A stretch of DNA of 64,000 nucleotides from Anisodus tanguticus (taxonomy: Eukaryota > Streptophyta > Magnoliopsida > Solanales > Solanaceae). Below are positions 13,070 to 24,765 of this stretch, piece by piece. The stretch spans positions 17,906,001-17,970,000 of the forward strand of contig CM067541.1 of assembly GCA_034509755.1 (NCBI GenBank), read 5' to 3'. A program made the translations under genes and the position numbers. Each line of letters opens with the position of its first letter. Within the stretch, counting starts at the first letter, position 1. A model generated the notes under the pieces. The model saw nothing but the letters and a program-made list of their open reading frames with translations, was not told where the DNA came from and did not search any database.

Positions 13070-15850
13070 TGTTGACACCCAATTTTGTCCCATCTTTTCT
13101 GATTTTATTTGCAATTTTTTAATATTTTTGACACCTTAAGACAATTTTAAAATATAGGCATATATATGTATATATATCATCATTTTTATTATTATTTGCA
13201 TTTTATTTGTCATTTGCATTTTTTATATCATAATCATACTTTTATCCTAATATTATATATTATTTTATTTTGACAACACGGCATCGCATTTTTATTTTTT
13301 ATTTTTAGCACCAAGCATTTCGCAAATATTATATTTTATCATATTATCATCTCTACAATTTATAAGTTTTGCAAAGCTTTTTTATTTGTTTATATATAAT
13401 AAAACCATTTTATATTTTAAACCCATAACCCATTTCATTTCCCCCAAAACAACTTCTACTCAACCCAAAACAATTTCTACCCAACCCAAACTAAAACCCA
13501 TTTTCGTCCAAGCCCAACCCATCACCCCTTATTTCCCAAGCCCGGTGGCCCAACTCCCCAAGCCCACACCCGAACCGGCCCAATCCCATTTCCCTTTATT
13601 TCCCCCCTTTTATCCCCATAACCCTATCACACTCCACAACAACAAAACAAAAACAAAAACCCTCACTCCCTCTCCAAGTCGCCGCACACACCCCCGCACC
13701 CCCACACCGGCTACCCTACGTCGCCGGTCACCTCGCCGCCACCCCACACCACTACCCCACCTACGCCGGACACCCTACACCATCCACACCACCGTTGATT
13801 TTGGGGGTTTTTGAGGACCTAAGTCCGAAAATGAGGGTTCCGATTTACTCTTGTTGGTGGTTTCCGGTTTGCTTTTGTTGGTGGTTTTCCGGTTTGTTTT
13901 GTTGGTGGTTTCCGATCTGTTTTTGGTGGTTTTATTTTCGATCGGTTTTTGTGATACTGCTTTCTCGGGTCACAATCCGGGTCGGGTCACTGTTCCGGTC
14001 GAGCCAGAACCGGGTGAGGTAAGTTTCCAGATTTTGGTATTCGATAATTTGTTGTTGGCTATCTGAGAAAAAAAATTGAATTGATTCGGGACGGGTCGAC
14101 CCGATTCGGTCAAATTCCAAATTTTTGTGTATTTATATTTTGTTGTTGGTTATCTGTAATTTGGAAGAAAATCGATTCGGGTTGAAAAACATCCGATTCG
14201 GGTCGGGTCACTGTTCCGGGTCGGGTCGACCCGGTTCGAATGAATTTCCAGATTTCATGTTCTATATTTTGTTGTTTATTATCTGAAAAATGAAAAAAAA
14301 ATGTTTGATTCCGGGTCGGGTGACCCGAAATCCGGGCCTGATCACTGTTCAGGATCCGGGTCGGGTCAAATTTCAGAATTCGAGTCGGCCGTTTTAATTG
14401 CAAACTGATTGTTTATTTTGGCATTTAAATATTCATACACGGATATCTTGTATTTTGTTATTTTATCATTTTATCTAATACTGCATTTAGGCCGATGAAA
14501 TTAAATTCGAGGCCGCACTTTTTTTTCGTTTCGTTTCTCTGTTTACTATTTTTTTTAACATCCGTGCAATGGATTACTGTTTTATTTGTTTTAACTAACA
14601 CTGCATTTTGGCCGATGAAATTAAATTCGAGGCCGCGCTTTCTTTCGTTTCGTTTCTCTCTTTTCTGTTTAAACATCTGTGCAATGGATTACTGTTTTAT
14701 TTATTTTAACTAATATTTCATTATGGCCGATGAAATTAAATTTGAGGCCGCGCTTTTTTTGTTTCGTTTCTCTCTTTTTTGTTTTCTGTTTTAAACATCC
14801 GTGCCACAGATATGTACTTTTTTACTGTTTTTGAATTAAATACTGCATTTTGGCCGATGAAAAAATATCCGTCGATTTTTGAGGCCTCTACAGTTGTAAA
14901 GACGGAAAATAAAGCTTCTGGGCAATGATGAAACTTAAATCTTTTCACCCGAGAGACCAACATGTTCGGTAGGCAAGGCAACTAAAACGACCAACGAGTC
15001 ATATGTTCGCAGCCACGACGTGATTGGAATGATCTTTTCAAAATTTAAGTCTGAGTCCTCCGTAATCGGATCCGAAGTTATGTATATTCAATTGTTTCTA
15101 ACCGTTTGTTCTTGACAGCTTGCAAGGGATAAGTCAAAGAAGGCAAATACCCCTCGGAGATTATTTATTTTATTATTGTTTTTTTTTACTTTCTTTAATT
15201 CAGCTTTATTTCATTATGTATTGTAATATTATTGTACTCTTGAAATTGTTGGAATATTTAGAATAGGTAGACTTAGATTAATTAATAGGGTAGTCAAAAA
15301 CTTGAAACCCGTCACTAGTTTATTTATTTTTAGGCTCGGTTAGTTTTAAATTTGTTAATCGCTAGTTTATCTATTTTTAGGCTCGTTGCTCATAAAAAAT
15401 CACCTTGCATGCATTTTTATCAATTTTCATACAAATGCATACTTATACTTTTTTTTAGCTTTACATGTATATTAATGCCATACAAATGCATACTTGTACA
15501 AAATGCATCATTTTATTAACATCTTGTAACATTATTTTTATATTTGTAAAAGCATGTATTTTTCTTAGCATAACAATTAACCTGAATTTGATCGGATAAC
15601 CGCAAGTTAGCGGATCTTAAAGGATGCCTAACCCCTTCCCTTTAGGATAATAAAGAACCCTTACCCGAATTTCATTAGTTTCGTAGACCACAAAATGGAG
15701 TTATTTTGCAGCATTTAGTTAACATTCAGGTGTCCTAATTCACCTTAGAATAATTAGGTGGCGACTCTTCAAAGCAAGCATTTTTTATTCCATCTAGAGG
15801 GAATCGACGCCATCCCGTCGCGAAGCTCGAGGTAAAAAACGGGCGCGACA
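13070..15850 (+). repeat. 5' LTR of the nested Ogre/Tat-like element
   Basis: It starts TGTTGACACCC, ends GGCGCGACA and is 2,781 bp. It has an AT-rich first kilobase, a C-rich stretch (13440-13760), a run of GGGTCGGGTC words (13960-14360) and a four-unit tandem repeat (14475-14930). It carries about 120 bp (near 14095-14215) that the 3' LTR lacks, bounded by the GGGTCGGGTC words, so slippage or unequal exchange is likely. Confidence 0.9.
14475..14930 (+). repeat. Four-unit ~120-bp tandem repeat in the 5' LTR
   Basis: GCCGATGAAA recurs near 14491, 14612, 14723 and 14852. Most units carry GAAATTAAATTCGAGGCCGC followed by a T-rich stretch and CATCCGTGC or a variant. The 3' LTR has the same four units at about 23395-23840. 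Open frames here merely read the repeat. Confidence 0.8.
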
Positions 15851-15851
15851 G

Positions 15852-15871
15852 CATGGCGACTCCGCTGGGGA
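15852..15871 (+). other. Primer binding site of the nested element
   Basis: CATGGCGACTCCGCTGGGGA follows the LTR end by one base. The usable match TGGCGACTCCGCTGGGGA would pair with a tRNA ending TCCCCAGCGGAGTCGCCA. It is not an initiator-Met type site. I recall tRNA-Arg priming for Ogre elements but did not verify the isoacceptor. Confidence 0.65.
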
Positions 15872-16764
15872 ATACTTTCAGGTTCTTAACCATAGCAAAT
15901 TCAGGTTAATTATTATTGTGCTTTATATTGCTCCTTATTTGATTTATTGTTTTTAATTGTTTCTTTTTTGAAATTTGGTATGTTTAACTGCTTTAATTGA
16001 TACTTTCTTTTACTGCATTACTTAAATTGGCATTCCGCTCAGATTTCTTCCACTATGGAAAATTGACACTATCACACATTACACGCGAGGTGTGTTTTGC
16101 GCACCCGCAAATTCTTTCAAATTACCAAATTTTAGGAGAGTTGGCGTATGCGCGGAGTGTCCGGACCATCCGGTGGCCGCGTAGCCTTCTCACTCGAGTA
16201 GTCCGCTCGGGAACCTTGAGTTCAGTAAGCCAAATCTTGCAAAATTTAGGATAGAGCTATACCTCCTTTTATTTTAAGGCATGCATGCATACACCATAGG
16301 TGGGTCGATCCTTGGCATCGACTCCACAATTAAGAAATCTACCAAATTGTCGAAGGGTCTCACGACCCAACGACCTATCAACATGTTATGTGTAGCGTGA
16401 TAATGATGGACTAATCCAAGCCTAATCATGACATGTTGATATTGGAAAATGTACATACGTTTGTCTTCATTTCCAACAAAAGCACTGTAGTTTGACAGCT
16501 TGGATTATTCTGTCATAATCTCTCATATTTGGCGTTTAGGCCCACCTCTGGCATAAGAGAGACTCCATGCATGATAGGACGCACATTTAATTCCCGCACA
16601 ATTTGTTTGCTATTTTTCTTCTTTTAACTCTGTACATATTATTTAATGCAATAATTATCTGCTTCCATTTTGTACATATCATACCATGTCGCTTGCGACT
16701 CTTGAACAGAATTTGTGTCACTGCCCAAGGATAAAGCATTCTTGAACACCAAGACTCGGACTGT

Positions 16765-17105
16765 GAAGCAATCAGGGGAGTCTTTGACCATACTGTCACT
16801 CTTACATTTTTATTATTTTTTGCGACTTTCCTACTTTCACCCATGTCTCGCATTTTTTGCTGCTCGACCGTTCTCGTAAACAGTTGAGGGCGGTCGTTAT
16901 AAAACATCATCCCTGGAGATACTCCAGGAGAGAAAAGCAGGGGAGTCTTTGACTATACTATCACACTTCCACATTTTATTATTCTTTCAGTAACTTTCCT
17001 CCTTTCACCTGGTACTCTTATTTTTGCAGGAAGATCGTTCTCGCGAACAGTCGGGAGCGGTCGTTCTAAAACATTATCCCTGGATATACTCCAGAAAAGA
17101 ACAAA
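16765..17105 (+). repeat. Duplication of ~170 bp with a CCTGGAG hairpin
   Basis: The blocks at about 16765-16935 and 16936-17105 share CAGGGGAGTCTTTGAC, CGTTCTCG-AACAGT and CCCTGGA-ATACTCCAG in the same order. In the first copy CCTGGAG-ATA-CTCCAGG is a perfect 7-bp hairpin at the 3' end of the unit. The second copy has decayed by one or two bases. Confidence 0.7.
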
Positions 17106-17300
17106 GCAAAAAAAATTTCACAAAGATGACCGAAAGTTGTTTTGATTAGAAAAAAATCAGCCAACACTAGATTCAATGAGGCATCACTCTAGTTTGTCTA
17201 TACTTTTGTTTTTTTTTAAATATTTGCAAATTCAATTGATATGCTTAATTTTCGTTACATAATTCCTTTATATCATACCATTTTTACAACATATCCTTAC

Positions 17301-17368
17301 GAACTACGAGTGTCTGATTCTCACCATACGGTGTGATACGTAGGTAACCCTTCTCGGGTGCGACACCC
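17301..17368 (+). ncRNA. Structured motif, diverged single copy 1
   Basis: CTACG pairs with CGTAG across an inner hairpin TCTCACC-ATAC-GGTGTGA (one mismatch), followed by a second hairpin ACCC-TTCTC-GGGT. The layout is the same as in copy 2 (17718) and the array at 19148-19945, but the stems differ in sequence. This suggests an RNA structure in the element's transcript; a DNA-level role is possible. Confidence 0.55.
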
Positions 17369-17429
17369 CTAAAAAAAAAAATCAAATCAAATAAAAAAAA
17401 TGTAAATGAAAAAAAATGATTCTAGTTTA

Positions 17430-17645
17430 TCAATCTTTTTTTTTTCATTACATCCTAATGGATAATCTTTTTTTTCATTACATCCTAATGGACAATCTTT
17501 TTTTTTTTTGTAACATCCTATTGTGACAATTTTTTTTGTATTGCATTCATCCTAATGTGGACAATCATTTTTTCATTGCATTCATTATATCATGGACAAT
17601 CATTTTACTTTGCATTCGTCCCATAGTGGACAATCATTTGTTTTA
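17430..17645 (+). repeat. T-rich tandem repeat, ~30-36 bp units
   Basis: About seven degenerate units carry ACAATC plus a T run plus CATTACATCCTAATGG or a variant such as GCATTCATCCTAATGTGG. Unit length drifts with the T run. Confidence 0.7.
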
Positions 17646-17717
17646 TACAGTTTTTACTTACTATTCTATAGCAGATAAATCCTTTTTCAATCATACATTT
17701 TTATAACCTATCTGCAC

Positions 17718-17791
17718 GAACTACGCACACCTGATTCTCGTCAAAGATGAGATACGTAGGCAGCCCTATTTGGGTTCGGTACCCTTTATTC

Positions 17792-17792
<1 letters not shown>
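17718..17792 (+). ncRNA. Structured motif, diverged single copy 2
   Basis: CTACG pairs with CGTAG around TCTCGTC-AAA-GATGAGA (all seven positions pair, one as G-T). A second hairpin follows, GCCC-TATTT-GGGT. The shared invariant words are GAACTACG, CTGATTC, GATACGTAGG and TTCGGT, as in the array units. Confidence 0.55.
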
Positions 17793-17824
<32 letters not shown>

Positions 17825-19147
17825 AAGAAGAAGAAAGTACAAAATATTTTTAAGAATCATTGATTGACTTGGTTGATACCAACACAGTTAGGAGCGTGCA
17901 TAGGAATGAACAAGTGGAGAGAACTGACTTCGTGGTAAACCATTGATTCTTCTGGTACCTCTCATTCACGCCTGTGTTGACACTTAAATTTTTTTGCTTT
18001 GCATGCTTCCAAGATATTTACAAAGCCAACCTCATCGTTTCATATGCATTGTGTGGTGAGTTTTAGAATAAGTTCAATTGCATTGCATTGTGATCTAGAA
18101 CTTGGCTCGAATGTTTGTTGAGGCGAAATCCTGAGTAACACTTGATATAGGAAAGGATCGTAGGCTTTCTTTGATCCGTTTGAGCCTTTCCAGCTTACCA
18201 AATAACATTATCCATAGTACTCCCCCTTTGAGCCTGAAGCCTATTTTTTTTAACAACCACATATTATGCCTATACCCTTTCTGAGTGCGTACACGCACTA
18301 TCCCTCTCTTGGCCCGACTTCCTTGAGCGCATCAGAAATATGTAAATTGCTGAAAATGATCCGAGTTGAAGTTGCAATGTTCCCAATAGAGGAAAAGAAA
18401 ACAAAACAAAAGGACGATTTCACACAAAGAGGAAGTCAAAAGCCCCGACAATATTAAAAAAAAAGAAGGGGGAAATAACTCCAAAAAAGGGGAAAAAACT
18501 CCAAAAAAAAAACCTTTGTAAAAGAAAAAAGAAGAAGCTTAAAACGATATTCAAAAGAAGTCGGTACAAAACAAATGTGGGCAAAAAAAAAGAAAGAAGC
18601 TAATCGGCATCAAGGCACGCAAGCGCAGACATATTCCAACGCTCAAGGAAGGATTAGTCACTCCTTACTCAAATGATATCATTTCCTTTCCCCAAGCCTA
18701 CATTACAAACCCATAACAAGCCCTACATGATCCTATACCAAGGGTTCTCACATTAGTGGATACTTACATGACGGCCGAGCCTATGGTATCACAATTGAAT
18801 GCATTGAACATCTTTCTGAGGGTGAGTGTACTTCTCTAGACGTCCCAAAGTTCAAAATATTGAAATACATGTGAGAAGGGGACTTTCTTTCAGTGAGGGC
18901 ATTTAAACATGAGGATGCATATGTCAAAACCTTGGCTTGAAGCAAGTGTCGATACTCAGGTATGTCTGAGGTAGCATCTGAAGCTGTAGGAATTACCCTG
19001 AAGTCAGCCTCGGTTATACAGAGAGCAGTAACGGGAGCCCTAAGCACATTACTAATTGTTGGTACCAACCGAAGTCAAGACGTGAATTCTGTCTTTTTCA
19101 TATTTTCAAAAAAAAAAAAAAAAAACTTACAAAGCTCTTTTGCCGCA

Positions 19148-19945
19148 TGAACTACGTTATGACCTGATTCCCTCGGCGGGATACGTAGGCGGCCACATCA
19201 GCTTCGGTCTCATTTTTAGAAAACCCTTACAAAATTCTTTTTACTTACATGAACTACGTTATGACTTGATTCCCTCGGCGGGATATGTAGGCAGCCACAT
19301 CGGCTTCGGTCCCATTTTGGAAAACTTCACAATCGTTTTTGCTTACATGAACTACGTTATGACCTGATTCCCTCGGCGGGATACGTAGGCGGCCACATCG
19401 GCTTCGGTCCCATTAAAAAAGAAACCCTTACAAAATCCTTTTGACATGAACTACGTTATGACCTGATTCCCTCGGCGGGATACGTAGGCAGCCATATCGG
19501 CTTCGGTCCCATTTTGGAAAAGTTCACAATCTCTTTTGCCACATGAACTACATTATGACCTGATTCCCTCGGCGGGGTACATAGGCGACCACATCGGCTT
19601 CGGTCCTATGAAAAAAAAATACTTCACAATCACTTTTGCCATATGAACTACATTATGACCTGATTCCCTCGGTGGGATACGTAGGCAGCCACGTCAGCTT
19701 CGGTCCCATTTTTTTTTTTAAAAAATAAAAATAAAAATGCTTACCATCCTTCTGCCACGCGAACTACGTTATGACCTGATTCCCTCGGCGGGATACGTAG
19801 GCGGCCACATCGGCTTCGGACCCATTTTGAAAAAAAAAAACAAAAAAACTTCACAATCCCTTTTGCTTGCAGCGAACTTCGTTATGACCTGATTTCCCTT
19901 GTCGGAATACGTAGGCGGCCTATATCGGCTTCGGTCACACCATTG
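19148..19945 (+). repeat. Eight-unit ~100-bp tandem array of the structured motif
   Basis: Units start at about 19148, 19251, 19349, 19448, 19545, 19645, 19761 and 19874. Each has GAACTACGTTATGACCTGAT, then CCCTCGGCGGG, then ATACGTAGGC and CATCGGCTTCGGTC. Conserved cores of about 68 bp are separated by variable A/T-rich spacers ending in CTTTTGC or similar. The core can fold as CTACGT/ACGTAG enclosing TCCC-TCGGC-GGGA, then GCC-ACATC-GGC. Unit 8 changes to TTCC/GGAA, keeping the pairing. Units 5 and 6 have mismatches in the outer stem. Confidence 0.85.
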
Positions 19946-20439
19946 GAAATTTTCTTCCATTGTCTTGCACACAACGCAATAGGCTCACATGATTGCCTTA
20001 ACAAGACAAGCAAGTTGCCCGCACAGACTCGGTTTTGTCCAGTTAGAAGTTCAACATCTTCATATATACCAGAAACTGGTGCATATTTAAGGGTTCACTG
20101 CAAGAATATGTCAATGGACCTGGAAAATGCCAGACAACTGAGTCTTCAATCTAAACCAGTATGAGCTTGCAAGCGTCCATGGCAAAAGCTACAACTCACA
20201 AACTTCTTTGAGTGCAGGTCTTCAGGTTGACAAAGGCAGAGAAGACGCAACATGTGTGCTTAATTTGGCAAAGACGTCGCCTCACATTTTCGTACGTGCA
20301 AGGACGACATCTCAATTCACAGTCCACAGGAATTTGAATCAGCAGAAGATTCAACACAACGTGGAATCATATTACAGCAAACTGACGGCAATGAACGTCA
20401 TTTACATCTTTCACATCATTACAACGACAACAACACGTC

Positions 20440-20790
20440 TATGCAACGGTGTCATCTGCACAACCGTCTACACAACGACGACATCTGCATCACGTCTAAG
20501 CAACGACGTCATTTCATCTCGTCAATGCAACGACGACATTTGCATCACGTCTAAGCAATGACGTCATTTCATCTCGTCTATGCAACGACGACATCTGCAT
20601 CACGTCTAAGCAATGACGTCATTTCATTTCGTCTATGCAACGACGACATCTGCATCACGTCTAAGCAACGACGTTATTTAATTTCGTCTATGCAACGACG
20701 ACATATGCATCACGTCTAAACAATGACGTCATTACATTTCGTCTATGCAACGACGACATCTGCATCACGTCTAAGCAACGACGTCATTTC
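20440..20790 (+). repeat. 55-bp tandem array with TGACGTCA-like palindromes
   Basis: TGCAACGACGAC recurs exactly every 55 bp (20526, 20581, 20636, 20691, 20746). Each unit has CATCACGTCTAAGCAA followed by TGACGTCAT or CGACGTCAT. TGACGTCA is the palindromic core bound by plant bZIP/TGA factors. Degenerate copies reappear at 21725-21800 after the next array, so the 39-bp array expanded within or beside this one. Confidence 0.85.
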
Positions 20791-21722
20791 AGGCGCCCAC
20801 CTCCTAATGCGGGTATTTTAATTTCAGTCAGGCGCCCACCTCCTAATGCGGGTATTTTATTTTCAGTCAGGCGCCCACCTTCTAATGCGGGTATTTTAAT
20901 TTCAGTCAGGCGCCCACCTCCTAATGCGGGTATTTTATTTTCAGTCAGGCGCTCACCTTCTAATGCGGGTATTTTAATTTCAGTCAGGCGCCCACCTCCT
21001 AATGCGGGTATTTTAATTTACGTCGGCGCGCCCACCGCTAATGCGGGTATTTCATTTCGATCGGCGCCCACCTCCTAATGCGGGTATTTAAATTTCAGTC
21101 AGGCGCCCACCTCCTAATGCGGGTATTTTAATTTCTGTCAGGCGCCCACCTCCTAATGCGGGTATTTAAATTTCTGTCAGGCGCCCACCTTCTAATACGG
21201 GTATTTTAATTTCAGTCTGGCGCCCACCTCCTAATGCGGGTATTTCAATTTCAGTCGGCGCCTACCTCCTAATGCGTGTATTTTAATTTCTGTCAGGCGC
21301 CCACCTCCTAATGCGGGTATTTATATGTCTGTCAGGCGCCCACCTCCTAATGCGGGTATTTCAATTTCTGTCAGGCGCCCACCTCCTAATGCGGGTATTT
21401 CAATTTCTGTCAGGCGCCCACCTCCTAATGCGGGTATTTCAATTTCTGTCAGGCGCCCACCTCCTAATGCGGGTATTTTATTTCAGTCAGGCGCCCACCT
21501 CCTAATGCGGGTATTTCAATTTCTGTCAGGCGCCCACCTCCTAATGCGGGTATTTTAATTTCTGTCGGCGCCCACCTCCTAATGCGGGTATTTAAATTTC
21601 AGTCAGGCGCCCACCTCCTAATGCGGGTATTTTAATTTCAGTCAGGCGCCCACCTTCCAATGCGGGTATTTTATTTTTCCGTAAGGCACCCACCTTCTAA
21701 TGCGGGTATTTTAATTTCAATC
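20790..21722 (+). repeat. 39-bp tandem array, about 24 units
   Basis: The unit AGGCGCCCACCTCCTAATGC, then GGGTATTTTAATTTCAGTC, repeats about 24 times with period 37-39 bp. Many units are identical. Because 39 is a multiple of 3, units without stops read as a repeated RRPPPNAGISISV peptide; this is a by-product and not a gene. Tandem arrays upstream of the 3' LTR are a known Ogre/Tat feature. Confidence 0.9.
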
Positions 21723-22051
21723 GCACCTATGCAACGGCGCCATCTGCATAACGTCTAAGCAACGACGTCATCTCATTACGCATATGCTACGACATCATCT
21801 GCATTGGGGAAGTACTTCGAACATCGTTCAGCCCTTTCCCAGTATCTCGCCACATCTGCAACCAGTGTCATCATAAGTCGACACTGGGGCATTGTTTCTT
21901 GAATCTGCACCATCTTTTGCAACTTCTCTCTTCCCTCGGGATTCTATTTCTTCCCATGCATCTCTCATCTTCCCTCGACTCCCGATGATCAGGACAAAAT
22001 TGGCTACTCAGTCAACTTCTTTGGCCGAAAACTCTTTCATTGTCTCCGGCC

Positions 22052-22062
22052 AAAGAGGGGCA
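22052..22062 (+). other. Polypurine tract of the nested element
   Basis: AAAGAGGGGCA lies two bases before TGTTGACACCC. This is the normal position for plus-strand priming. Confidence 0.7.
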
Positions 22063-22064
22063 TC

Positions 22065-24760
22065 TGTTGACACCCAATTTTGTCCCATCTTTTCTGATTT
22101 TATTTGCAATTTTTAATTATTTTTGACACCTTAAGACAATTTTAAAATATAGGCACATATATGTATATATATCATCATTTTTATTATTATTTGCATTTTA
22201 TTTGTCATTTGCATTTTTTATATCATAATCATACTTTTATCCTAATATTATATGTTATTTTATTTTGACAACACGGCATCGCATTTTTATTTTTTATTTT
22301 TAGCACCAAGCATTCGCAAATATTATATTTTATCATATTATCATCTCTACAATTTATAATTTTTGCAAAGCTTTTTTATTTGTTTATATATAATAAAACC
22401 ATTTTATATTTTAAACCCATAACCCATTTCATTTCCCCCAAAACAACTTTTACTCAACCCAAAACAATCTCTACCCAACCCAAACTAAAACCCATTTTCG
22501 TCCAAGCCCAACCCATCACCCCTTATTTCCCCAAGCCCGGTGGCCCAACTCCCCAAGCCCACACCCGAATCGGCCCAATCCCATTTCCCTTTATTTCCCC
22601 CCTTTTATCCCCATAACCCTATCACACTCCACAACAACAAAACAAAAACAAAAACCCTCACTCCCTCTCCAAGTCGCCGCACACACCCCCGCACCCCCAC
22701 ACCGGCGACCCCACATCGCCGGTCACCTCGCCGCCACCCCACACCACTACCCCACCTACGCCGGACACCCTACACCATCCACACCACCGTCGATTTTGGG
22801 GGTTTTTGAGGACCTAAGTCCGAAAATGAGGGTTCCGATTTACTCTTGTTGGTGGTTTCCGGTTTGCTTTTGTTGGTGGTTTTGGTACTTTTGTTGGTGG
22901 TGTTCCGGTTTGTTTTGTTGGTGGTTTCCGATCTGTTTTTGGTGGTTTTATTTTCGATCGGTTTTTGTGATACTGCTTTCTCGGGTCACAATCCGGGTCG
23001 GGTCACTGTTCCGGTCGGGCCAGAACCGGGTGAGGTAAGTTTCCAGATTTTGGTATTCGATAATTTGTTGTTGGCTATCTGAGAAAAAAAATTGAATTGA
23101 TTCGGGTCGGGTCACTGTTCCGGGTCGGGTCGACCCGGTTCGAATGAATTTTCAGATTTCATGTTCTATATTTTGTTGTTTATTATCGGAAAAATCAAAA
23201 AAAATGTTTGATTCCGGGTCGGGTGAGCCCGAAATCCGGGCCTGATCACTGTTCAGGATCCGGGTCGGGTCAAATTTCAGAATTCGAGTCGGCCGTTTTA
23301 ATTGCAAACTGATTGTTTATTTTGGCATTTAAATATTCATACACGGATATCTTGTATTTTGTTGTTTTATCATTTTATCTAATACTGCATTTAGGCCGAT
23401 GAAATTAAATTCGAGACCGCACTTTTTTTTCGTTTCGTTTCTCTGTTTACTGTTTTCTTTAACATCCGTGCAATGGATTACTGTTTTATTTGTTTTAACT
23501 AACACTGCATTTTGGCCGATGAAATTAAATTCGAGGCCGCGCTTTCTTTCGTTTCGTTTCTCTCTTTTCTGTTTAAACATCTGTGCAATGGATTACTGTT
23601 TTATTTATTTTAACTAATACTGCATTATGGCCGATGAAATTAAATTCGAGGCCGCGCTTTTTTTGTTTCGTTTCTCTCTTTTTTGTTTTCTGTTTTAAAC
23701 ATCCGTGCCACAGATATGTACTTGTTTTACTGTTTACTGTTTTTGAATTAAATACTGCATTTTGGCCGATGAAAAAATATCCGTCGATTTTTGAGGCCTC
23801 TACAGTTGTAAAGACGGAAAATAAAGCTTCTGGGCAATGATGAAACTTAAATCTTTTCACCCGAGAGACCAACATGTTCGGTAGGCAAGGCAACTAAAAC
23901 GACCAACGAGTCATATGTTCGCAGCCACGACGTGATTGGAATGATCTTTTCAAAATTTAAGTCTGAGTCCTCCGTAATCGGAACCGAAGTTATGTATATT
24001 CAATTGTTTCTAACCGTTTGTTCTTGACAGCTTGCAAGGGATAAGTCAAAGAAGGCAAATACCCCTCGGAGATTATTTATTTTATTATTGTTTTTTTTAC
24101 TTTCTTTAATTCAGTTTTATTTCATTATGTATTGTAATATTATTGTACTCTTGAAATTGTTGGAATATTTAGAATAGGTAGACTTAGATTAATTAATAGG
24201 GTAGTCAAAAACTTGAAACCCGTCACTAGTTTATTTATTTTTAGGCTCGGTTAGTTTTAAATTTGTTAATCGCTAGTTTATCTATTTTTAGGCTCGTTGC
24301 TCATAAAAAATCACCTTGCATGCATTTTTATCAATTTTCATACAAATGCATACTTATACTTTTTTTTAGCTTTACATGTATATTAATGCCATACAAATGC
24401 ATACTTGTACAAAATGCATCATTTTATTAACATCTTGTAACATTATTTTTATATTTGTAAAAGCATGTATTTTTCTTAGCATAACAATTAACCTGAATTT
24501 GATCGGATAACCGCAAGTTAGCGGATCTTAAAGGATGCCTAACCCCTTCCCTTTAGGATAATAAAGAACCCTTACCGAATTTCATTAGTTTCGTAGACCA
24601 CAAAATGGAGTTATTTTGCAGCATTTAGTTAACATTCAGGTGTCCTAATTCACCTTAGAATAATTAGGTGGCGACTCTTCAAAGTAAGCATTTTTTATTC
24701 CATCCAGAGGGAATCGACGCCATCCCGTCGCGAAGCTCGAGGTAAAAAACGGGCGCGACA
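22065..24760 (+). repeat. 3' LTR of the nested Ogre/Tat-like element
   Basis: Nearly identical to the 5' LTR over 2,696 bp. Differences are a ~120-bp deletion relative to 14095-14215, about 30 bp inserted near 22880-22910 (TTTGGTACTTTTGTTGGTGG) and scattered substitutions. It ends GGCGCGACA, followed by the GGTTT duplication. Confidence 0.9.
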
Positions 24761-24765
24761 GGTTT

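Larger units (their letters stand above)
15872..19147 (+). other. Non-coding leader region of the nested element
   Basis: There are 3.3 kb without any recognisable Gag-Pol segment. Contents in order: a leader with GC-rich words (16080-16230); a tandem duplication at 16765-17105; single copies of a structured motif at 17301-17368 and 17718-17792; a T-rich repeat at 17430-17645; an A-rich tract at 17790-17840; and unique sequence to 19147. The longer open frames here have no family features. Confidence 0.6.
13070..24760 (+). mobile_element. Ogre/Tat-like LTR element without gag-pol (LARD-like)
   Basis: The element is 11,691 bp with 2.78- and 2.70-kb LTRs. Target duplication is GGTTT (13065-13069 and 24761-24765). 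LTRs start TGTTGACACCC and end GGCGCGACA. The primer site TGGCGACTCCGCTGGGGA and the LTR start are of the kind I associate with plant Ogre/Tat Ty3/gypsy elements (from memory, not searched). The 6.2-kb interior encodes no gag, protease, RT, RNase H or integrase on either strand. It holds a leader, a structured motif and several tandem arrays instead. It must have moved using enzymes from another element. The LTRs are nearly identical apart from a few indels, so insertion is recent. Confidence 0.88.

Noticed and set aside
13386..14066. Apparent Pro/Thr-rich and Trp/Phe-rich proteins in the LTR of the nested element
   Set aside because: They repeat in both LTRs, read low-complexity DNA (C-rich, then TTGTTGGTGG repeats) and lie in U3.
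21311..21558. Repeat protein with RRPPPNAGISISV units
   Set aside because: The frame exists only because 39 is divisible by 3 in the array; neighbouring units have stops and there is no start context or domain.
20790..21722. CRISPR-like array of regular repeats
   Set aside because: The 39-bp units are directly adjacent without unique spacers, lie in a plant retroelement and vary as a satellite does. This is a tandem repeat, not CRISPR.
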